This document shows positions 1 through 3,803 of a DNA stretch of 6,056 nt, in pieces (the stretch's first letter is position 1; each line of letters starts with the position of its first letter). Origin of the DNA: JBEKTY01 sp049515555 (lineage in GTDB: Bacteria; Planctomycetota; Planctomycetia; Pirellulales; Thermoguttaceae); the NCBI GenBank assembly GCA_049515555.1, contig JBEKTY010000302.1:1-6056 (forward strand), in the 5' to 3' direction. The notes under the pieces were generated by a model. It saw only the letters and a list, made by a program, of their open reading frames with translations. It was not told the DNA's origin and did not search any database. The translations under genes and the position numbers were made by a program.

Positions 1-125
1 GGGGCACGATCTTCGACGTGGACAACACCTTGGCCACCGCCATGATCGATCGGCTGATGCATCACGGGGAGGCGATCGTCATTCGAGGAGACTCGTATCG
101 CATGAAAGACAAGCCCACCGAGTAA
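1..125 (+). CDS. istB: IS21-family helper ATPase IstB, C-terminal fragment
   Basis: The open frame runs in from the window edge (first full codon at base 3) to TAA at 123-125, giving 40 residues. It includes TLATAMIDRLMHHGEAIVI and ends in RMKDKPTE. In IstB proteins the AAA+ domain ends in this way: a helix of the form 'AxAxxDRLxHxxxxI' is followed by a short strand with 'G-[DE]-S-x-R-x-[KR]'. IstB is the ATP-dependent helper that works with the IstA transposase during IS21-family transposition. The Walker motifs would lie outside the window. It cannot be seen whether the full gene and its partner istA are intact. It could also be a stand-alone IstB/DnaC-like remnant. No other gene in the window shares its strand except the tRNA. 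Confidence 0.8.
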   Translation, partial: GTIFDVDNTLATAMIDRLMHHGEAIVIRGDSYRMKDKPTE

Positions 126-223
126 CCCCCCGCTCTGCGTCCAACATGGTGGGCGCAAGTAGCAGGGAGGCGAAGTAACCGGCTCGAAGCCGGCAAACTG
201 GACGGCGAGATCACGGGAACCGT
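126..223. other. gene-free stretch after istB, probable IS right flank
   Basis: No coding frame is supported here. A short hairpin, CCGGCT-CGA-AGCCGG, lies at 179-193. It has no T-tract, so it is not a clear intrinsic terminator. The right end of the IS21-type element should fall here or slightly beyond, but the left end is missing. Terminal inverted repeats and a target duplication therefore cannot be recognised. Confidence 0.35.
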
Positions 224-593
224 TTACGGCAAGTCAGCCTGGCCCGCCGGAGGATTTGACACCTCCGCCATCCCCTCCTTCACCAGCATCGGCTTGTGGA
301 CCCGCGCGGCCATACGGGCTTCTTCCTCCTTCCGCCACCGTTCCCGTCGCTCCGCGTGGTGCCTGGCTTTGGCTTCAGCCCGCTCTCGTTCCCGGCGGGC
401 AGTTCCCCCCGGCGTCCACCCCCGTGACTTCGGCTCCTCCTCAAACCCCTTGGGCTCCTCGATCGACTGCCCCAGGTCGTCGTATGGGGGCGGCAACAGT
501 CCCTTACACTTCATGCGGTAAAACCACCGGGCCGCCCGGTAGAAGTGCTGGTAGGGGCTGGGGCCAGTGGTTTGTAGCTTGCAGTGCTAGCAT
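224..593 (-). CDS. small charged protein of unknown function, apparent one-base frameshift
   Basis: I do not recognise this family. The uninterrupted part starts at ATG 514-512 and encodes 96 residues. It begins MKCKGLLPPPYDDL and continues through a very Arg/Glu/Ala-rich helix (roughly residues 35-75, probable coiled coil) to a short tail ending AGQADLP. Protein-like sequence continues upstream of that ATG (PYQHFYRAARWFYRM), but no ATG, GTG or TTG opens that frame before a TAG. Another ATG at 593-591 opens the neighbouring frame (MLALQATNHWPQP). The two frames join smoothly if the four-C run at 554-557 is read as three, giving a protein of about 122 residues. That start lies 16 bases after the stop of the resolvase-like gene, which indicates one operon. 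No membrane segment or signal peptide is seen. The high charge suggests nucleic-acid or protein binding, which is an inference. Confidence 0.5.
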
Positions 594-605
594 TTCGATG
601 CTAGC
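586..605. other. perfect 8-bp hairpin between resolvase-like gene and its partner
   Basis: GCTAGCAT-TTCG-ATGCTAGC is a perfect 8-bp stem with a 4-base loop. It begins 5 bases after the stop codon of the resolvase-like gene in the transcribed direction. In the minus-strand mRNA the loop is CGAA, and the candidate ATG at 593-591 lies in the 3' half of the structure. No U-tract follows, so it is unlikely to be an intrinsic terminator. It could control translation of the second gene or mRNA decay, or mark a protein-binding site. Confidence 0.6.
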
Positions 606-609
606 TGCG

Positions 610-1290
610 TTATTCCCGGTGTTTTATGTGTGCGATGCAGCTCGCAAAATACGGGGCTCTCCGCGATTCTGTGAAAAGCACGTGCCGCCACAGGTCCTTG
701 GCGACGGCTGCTGCGCCCTCCTTGGGGAGCCGGCGGGCAATCTCCGCGATGATGGCCAATTCGTCGAAGTCCCATTCCAAGTGCTTGACCCCACCCCGCT
801 CGACGATCTTCTTGGCGGTCGGTGCGCCGCCATAGGCCAGGCCCTGTTCTTTCCGCTGCCGTGCCAGTTCAGTGAAGCGTTCGGAACGGAGAGTCTTTTC
901 AATTCTCCGGGGCAGGGCGAACACGGGGAGAATGGCTTTGCAAAGGGCTGGGTCAAAGTTGACTCCTCCGAGCGCTGGTTGGATCGCGTAGACGTGTACT
1001 TCTCGCGCGGCCAGCGTGCCAAGTGTCTTCTCGACATCGTGGGCTGAGTACCTGAGTCGGTCCAGGGTGCGCACGATCAAGGTGTCTCCGGCCTGGAGAG
1101 TCTCCAGGATCTCCTTCGCCGCGGGGCGGCCAACGATGGCGGCCTTCCCACCAGGTGAATTCCGGTCGATGAACACCCCCGCCAGTTCGCCGTCCCTTAC
1201 CTCAGCAGCACGCTGCATCTCTGCAATCTGAGACACGGGGAGTTCCTCCCCGTTCAGCCCCGGACAGCGGATAAAGCCGTAGATTGCCAT
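610..1290 (-). CDS. resolvase-fold serine recombinase relative lacking the catalytic serine
   Basis: The start at ATG 1290-1288 is supported by GGAGGG six bases upstream, giving 226 residues. An upstream in-frame extension lacks a better start. The N-terminal part matches a resolvase/invertase catalytic domain: MAIYGFIR (residues 1-8), FIDRNSPGG then GRPAAKEIL (41-62), LQAGDTLIVRTLDRLRYS (65-82), and a long E-like helix with PRRIEKTLRSERF (127-139). A basic segment and a possible HTH-like C-terminus follow. In canonical enzymes the arginine of 'YxRVS' is followed two residues later by the nucleophile Ser. Here it reads R8-C9-P10. The second arginine of 'DRLGR' is also lost (DRLRY, residues 77-81). 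Arg8, Arg55 and Arg78 remain. Strand transfer by the usual mechanism is therefore doubtful. A DNA-binding regulator, an accessory factor, or an unusual catalytic site is possible. It is transcribed ahead of the small charged gene. Confidence 0.8.
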   Translation of the reverse strand: MAIYGFIRCPGLNGEELPVSQIAEMQRAAEVRDGELAGVFIDRNSPGGKAAIVGRPAAKEILETLQAGDTLIVRTLDRLRYSAHDVEKTLGTLAAREVHVYAIQPALGGVNFDPALCKAILPVFALPRRIEKTLRSERFTELARQRKEQGLAYGGAPTAKKIVERGGVKHLEWDFDELAIIAEIARRLPKEGAAAVAKDLWRHVLFTESRRAPYFASCIAHIKHRE

Positions 1291-1382
1291 GGATCGCCCT
1301 CCATTGTTTCTGCGCACTACATGCCGTTCACCCCACCCGATAGGAGGGCATGCGCGCCAGACGCCATTTCTTACCACCCGCA

Positions 1383-1396
1383 GCGGGATAGCCCGC
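1383..1396 (-). other. GC hairpin in the leader of the resolvase-like gene
   Basis: GCGGG-ATAG-CCCGC forms a 5-bp stem about 20-35 bases downstream of the predicted transcription start. It lies in a leader of roughly 128 bases before ATG 1290. It may be structural only. Confidence 0.3.
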
Positions 1397-1420
1397 CGTA
1401 GATGTCCCCTGAAAACAACT

Positions 1421-1452
1421 AATCATTATAAACATAGTAATGATTCATGCAA
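1421..1452 (-). promoter_or_regulatory. promoter with palindromic operator for the resolvase-like gene
   Basis: On the minus strand a TTGCAT -35 (1447-1452), a 16-base spacer and a perfect TATAAT -10 (1425-1430) point toward the resolvase-like gene. Lying across the -10 and spacer is a perfect inverted repeat, AATCATTA (1421-1428) and TAATGATT (1438-1445), separated by 9 bases. This is the only AT-rich island in its surroundings. A repressor bound there would block RNA polymerase. The resolvase-fold protein itself is a natural candidate for autoregulation, which is an inference. Confidence 0.65.
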
Positions 1453-1598
1453 CCCGGTAGCTTTGCATCACCGCGAACACCCCGACGCCCCGCGACCGCC
1501 AGACCCGCTACCCTCGCCTCCCTCATTCCACCACCCGCGATTGCGGCGCCGTTAGGCACTTGCGTCCGACCTTCGCTGGGTAAGCCCGTCTCAGCTAC

Positions 1599-1639
1599 CA
1601 GACAAGCAACCTACCTAGCCGGGCTGTAGTAACTTGTCA
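1599..1639. repeat. compound repeat, arm A (split by short insertions)
   Basis: The order is CAGACAAG (1599-1606), 11 bases, GCCGGG (1618-1623), 6 bases, TAACTTGTCA (1630-1639). Read on the opposite strand this is TGACAAGTTA, CCCGGC, CTTGTCTG. The same blocks occur in the same order, without the internal insertions, at 1744-1759 and 1933-1945. Confidence 0.55.
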
Positions 1640-1658
1640 TAACCCCTTGGGGGGCAAG

Positions 1659-1672
1659 TGTATACGTATGCA
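1659..1672. promoter_or_regulatory. near-perfect 14-bp palindrome, candidate operator
   Basis: TGTATACGTATGCA differs from its own reverse complement at only one symmetric pair of positions. It is an AT-leaning site in GC-rich DNA, just after CCCCTTGGGG (1643-1652). It resembles a dimeric regulator site. No adjacent gene fixes its target. Confidence 0.35.
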
Positions 1673-1743
1673 AACAAACGCGGAGGACATTGGCTTTCTG
1701 CGGCGTGCGCAGGCCACCTGGTCGGTTTCCATCACGGGATTGC

Positions 1744-1759
1744 TGACAAGTTACCCGGC
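1744..1759. repeat. compound repeat, arm B (inverted partner of 1618-1639)
   Basis: TGACAAGTTA followed directly by CCCGGC is the reverse complement of GCCGGG...TAACTTGTCA at 1618-1639 without its 6-base insertion. Eleven bases (1744-1754) pair perfectly with 1629-1639. The octamer TACCCGGC (1752-1759) recurs as a direct repeat at 1931-1938. Confidence 0.55.
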
Positions 1760-1891
1760 CAGGGCGAGCCATGCTCCGGATTACCAATGATGCCCGGGGG
1801 TGAGGCGGATCAGAACGGGGAGCCAAGGAGGCCGCCAATGTTCGGATCGCCTTGGGGTGCTGGGGAACATCCATGAGCGGTCGGAGTTGTC

Positions 1892-1908
1892 GGCCGGAGG
1901 AACCGGCC
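1892..1908 (-). terminator. GC-rich hairpin downstream of the integrase stop
   Basis: GGCCGG-AGGAA-CCGGCC is a 6-bp, all-GC stem about 42 bases after the integrase stop in the transcribed direction. No T-tract follows, so termination is possible but unproved. Confidence 0.25.
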
Positions 1909-1930
1909 CGGCCGCTAGCCGCAATCACAG

Positions 1931-1945
1931 TACCCGGCTTGTCTG
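1931..1945. repeat. compound repeat, arm C next to the integrase stop
   Basis: TACCCGGC followed by TTGTCTG adjoins the 3' end of the integrase gene. It matches the outer half of arm A read in reverse (CCCGGC, 11 bases, CTTGTCTG), again without the insertion. Confidence 0.45.
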
Positions 1946-1949
1946 CGTT

Positions 1950-3161
1950 CTACTTGCTTTCCTTGGCCTCAGCAACGGGCCACAACCACTCATGTACGCG
2001 ATTCACCACGGCCAGCAGCCGGTCGCCACCAATACGTTCGCGGTACACACTGGCCATATCATCGCGGACGTGGCCCATGATGGCGTCGAGGGCCACCTGG
2101 TCCCGGGCTTCGCCTCCGATGGTTTCCAGCGTGTGACGCAGCGAGTAGAAACCACGGCTGGGCTGGTAAAGGCCAAGCCGTTTCAACAGCTTGCGGAATT
2201 CCTGACAGATCGGATCGGCGGTATTCTTCCGCAGCTTGCCATCCGGCGCATCGGGTACCCCCACCGTCCTTTTCCCCCACGTGACGCCACGCACGGTGAG
2301 GAAGACCAGCTTGCCGGACTCGGGGTCCTTCGGATTGGGCCGCTGGGCGATGGCTGCGCGGATGGCCTGCACCGTCTCCGGCCAGAGGGAGCAACGGCGG
2401 GGAATGGCGGTCTTGGGCCGCGGAAAGTTTACCCATCCGGATTGTAGGTCCAAGGCCGTCGCTGGCAGCTTGGCCACGTCGAGGTTGCCGAATCCGCAGT
2501 TGAGCCCCAGCAAGATCATCGCTTTCATAGTGGCTGGCGCCGCTGCTAGCATGGCCCGGATTTCCTCTGCCTCAAACATTCTGACCCCGCGGACAGCGCG
2601 TGCCGCCTGTAGCGTCTTGCGGGATGGCTTGGCAAAAGCGGACCCATAGCGGATGGGGCCCGGTATGAGCAGGTTCTCGGTGGTGTAGCGGAGCACTACC
2701 CGAATCCGCCCGATTTCGTTGTGGAGTGTGACCGGGGACCAGTCTTTCGCCATGCTGGCCCGCAGCCGTTCAAAGTCGGTGGCGTCAAGGTCGGCGACAA
2801 GACGGCCAGGGCCAAAGAACCGGACCAGCCGGGCACACGCGGCGTGATAGTCGGCAAAGGTGGTAGCGGCCAACTCCCCCGAGTCGAGCTTGGTTCGCCG
2901 GTTCGTCAGAAACCGGTTGGCCAAGTCCTTAATGGTCAGCCCCTCTGGGTGTACGCGGGGTGTACGGCCAGCCAATAGATCATCCCGCTGCTTCAGCCAA
3001 AGTTCCAGGGCGACCTTGCCCTGTGGATCGTCGGCCACCTTACCGAAGTAGTGGAGCCGTTGCCGTACCTTCTTTGCCCAATACCCGCGGGCGTGCGGGA
3101 AAAGGGGGAAGTCCGGGCGTGGCTTCTTGACTGGCGCCGGCTTTCGGGTAGGCTTAGGCAT
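1950..3161 (-). CDS. tyrosine recombinase (phage/ICE-type integrase), non-canonical active site
   Basis: The start is placed at ATG 3161-3159 (403 residues). An upstream TTG at 3257 is rejected because its first codons are the promoter -35. A basic, Pro/Lys-rich N-terminus (1-30) precedes a probable arm-binding segment. A core-binding SAM-like domain follows (about 75-165), then the catalytic domain (about 195-390). Visible active-site elements are Lys250 in NFPRPKTAIPRR, Arg342 in YSLRHT, His364 in IMGH, and Tyr373 nine residues later in ASVYRER. The first catalytic arginine, usually in 'GLRxxEL', is not seen: the segment reads GLNCGFGNLDVAKL (219-232). The His of HxxR is Tyr339. I associate this variant with planctomycete integrases. 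It should integrate or excise a mobile element by site-specific recombination. It lies divergent to tRNA-Met, a usual integration target. No strong Shine-Dalgarno precedes the start. Confidence 0.85.
   Translation of the reverse strand: MPKPTRKPAPVKKPRPDFPLFPHARGYWAKKVRQRLHYFGKVADDPQGKVALELWLKQRDDLLAGRTPRVHPEGLTIKDLANRFLTNRRTKLDSGELAATTFADYHAACARLVRFFGPGRLVADLDATDFERLRASMAKDWSPVTLHNEIGRIRVVLRYTTENLLIPGPIRYGSAFAKPSRKTLQAARAVRGVRMFEAEEIRAMLAAAPATMKAMILLGLNCGFGNLDVAKLPATALDLQSGWVNFPRPKTAIPRRCSLWPETVQAIRAAIAQRPNPKDPESGKLVFLTVRGVTWGKRTVGVPDAPDGKLRKNTADPICQEFRKLLKRLGLYQPSRGFYSLRHTLETIGGEARDQVALDAIMGHVRDDMASVYRERIGGDRLLAVVNRVHEWLWPVAEAKESK
2947..2965. repeat. two GGGTGTAC motifs inside the integrase gene
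   Basis: GGGTGTAC occurs at 2947-2954 and 2958-2965, 11 bp apart, within the coding sequence for the N-terminal region. The same octamer occurs twice more in the integrase leader. The spacing of about one helical turn fits side-by-side protein binding. Confidence 0.45.
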
Positions 3162-3192
3162 TGGCGTTTCTTTGGTGGGTTGTTGGGGTGTC

Positions 3193-3214
3193 GGGTGTAC
3201 AAATGGGTGTACAA
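3193..3214. repeat. tandem GGGTGTACAA repeats in the integrase leader
   Basis: GGGTGTACAA at 3193-3202 is repeated exactly at 3205-3214 with a period of 12. The copies lie just downstream of the predicted integrase transcription start and about 30 bases before ATG 3161. They are candidate operator or arm-type recombinase sites. Confidence 0.55.
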
Positions 3215-3226
3215 GTTCAATACCCG

Positions 3227-3254
3227 ATTGTATCACAACCCCTGGAAACGTCAA
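3227..3254 (-). promoter_or_regulatory. sigma70-type promoter of the integrase gene
   Basis: The minus strand carries TTGACG (3249-3254), a 16-base spacer and TACAAT (3227-3232), each one base from consensus. Initiation near 3220 leaves a leader of about 60 bases containing the GGGTGTACAA repeats. The -35 interleaves with the promoter of the divergent tRNA. Confidence 0.7.
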
Positions 3255-3271
3255 CAAACCCCGGTGATAAT
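3243..3271 (+). promoter_or_regulatory. probable promoter of tRNA-Met
   Basis: TGGAAA (3243-3248, four of six consensus bases), a 17-base spacer and GATAAT (3266-3271) would start transcription at about 3278, right at the mature tRNA 5' end. The -10 lies between AACCCC (3257-3262) and GGGGTT (3272-3277), an inverted repeat. AACCCC also occurs at 3237-3242. Confidence 0.5.
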
Positions 3272-3279
3272 GGGGTTAT

Positions 3280-3353
3280 GGCGGCGTAGCTCAGTTGGTT
3301 AGAGCAGCGGAATCATAATCCGCGTGTCCGGGGTTCGAGTCCCTGCGCCGCTA
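3280..3353 (+). tRNA. trnM: tRNA-Met, anticodon CAU
   Basis: A full cloverleaf can be drawn. The acceptor GGCGGCG (3280-3286) pairs with CGCCGCT (3346-3352), with a G-U pair at the outer end. The D stem is GCTC/GAGC. The anticodon stem GCGGA/TCCGC has loop ATCATAA and CAT at 3314-3316. The variable loop is GTGTC. The T stem CGGGG/CCCTG has loop TTCGAGT. The discriminator is A3353. CCA is not encoded and must be added enzymatically. The body resembles bacterial elongator tRNA-Met. A tRNA-Ile read through lysidine has the same anticodon and is not fully excluded. The 5' end faces the integrase. Confidence 0.93.
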
Positions 3354-3424
3354 CTTCAGCGTAACTCGCATTTTATCACAGACTTACGGCACGTCGTTCC
3401 ATTCGCCATCCGCCGTACTACCGG

Positions 3425-3784
3425 TCAGTCCGTTTGGTCGCCGAAGTCTACCACGACAGTCTCGATGAGCGTGCGTTTTCCGTCTCGCGTTAGTTTCCCG
3501 CCTGCCGGCGCGGCCACGATGACGGCCGCGGCGTCGGAAGGAAGCGTGAGTTGGCAGCGTCCGCGGACCGCCCGCTCGACGAAGTCGTGTTGCAGCGTGT
3601 CGTAGAGGTCGGCCGGCGCGGGGCCGACGTCGGTGTGAAATGTCTTCGCTTCCGGGTGCGGATTGTAGAAGAGCCAGGTCGGATAGGGTGGCACGCCCTG
3701 CGGGACGAAGGGCGTGGCGAGGCGCCCAGAACCACGCCCTTCGCTGCGCTCAGGGACGTGCCACCCTCGTTGGAATTTGCTCAA
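3425..3784 (-). pseudogene. C-terminal remnant of an unknown protein fused to a REP-like palindrome
   Basis: The frame opens only with TTG at 3784-3782 and ends with TGA at 3425-3427. Its first third is a translation of the 81-bp palindrome (GWHVPERSEGRGSG). Real protein-like sequence begins around YPTWLFYNPHPEAK. It runs through a beta-strand-rich module (FHTDVGPAPADLYDTL, RGRCQLTLPSDAAAVIVAAPAG) and ends TLIETVVVDFGDQTD. This looks like the end of a beta-sandwich domain at the C-terminus of a larger protein, whose upstream part is missing. The palindrome marks the break. I do not recognise the parent family with confidence. Its distance of 19 bases from the stop of the glycosidase gene could permit co-transcription, but a useful product seems unlikely. 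Confidence 0.55.
3686..3766. repeat. REP/MITE-like imperfect palindrome, 81 bp
   Basis: The outer arms GGGTGGCACG (3686-3695) and CGTGCCACCC (3757-3766) pair perfectly. Inside them, CGAAGGGCGTGG pairs with CCACGCCCTTCG around a loop of about 14 bases. A few mismatches lie between the two stems. The element sits between the glycosidase stop and the remnant gene. Its translation, GWHVPERSEG, suggests an interspersed repeat that has entered a coding region. A strong hairpin here may also limit readthrough or protect the 3' end of the glycosidase mRNA. Confidence 0.8.
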
Positions 3785-3803
3785 GTTACTGTTTCGCGGT
3801 TTC

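Larger units (their letters stand above)
1453..1949. other. non-coding, repeat-rich region between the two recombinase genes
   Basis: About 500 bases hold no convincing gene. Open frames here lack Shine-Dalgarno signals and protein-like composition. The region contains an inverted pair of GCCGGG/TAACTTGTCA motifs, a second split copy ending in CAGACAAG, a near-perfect 14-bp palindrome at 1659-1672, and a GC hairpin near the integrase stop. Position and content fit an attachment or control region of a mobile element. The function is inferred. Confidence 0.5.

Noticed and set aside
256..1047. Open frame of 263 codons on the + strand
   Set aside because: It runs antisense to the resolvase-like gene and the small gene, is rich in Pro/Ser/Ala, lacks a ribosome site, and matches no family I know.
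1291..1377. 29-residue N-terminal extension of the resolvase-like protein
   Set aside because: GGAGGG six bases before ATG 1290 and the resolvase-typical MAIYGFIR start favour the shorter protein.
1545..1570. Integron attC-like core GTTAGGC
   Set aside because: It matches GTTRRRY, but no matching RYYYAAC box or attC-type stem is found upstream, and the recombinase is not IntI-like.
1611..1928. Minus-strand 105-codon frame in the intergenic region
   Set aside because: GTG start with no Shine-Dalgarno and no domain-like sequence. It overlaps the repeat region.
1752..1938. 171-bp insertion flanked by an 8-bp direct repeat TACCCGGC
   Set aside because: The ends of the enclosed segment (CAGGGCG and ATCACAG) are not inverted repeats, so a MITE cannot be claimed. 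It is kept only as part of the repeat observation.
3162..3257. N-terminal extension of the integrase from TTG 3257
   Set aside because: Its first codons form the TTGACG -35 and later ones the TACAAT -10, so it would be upstream of the mRNA start.
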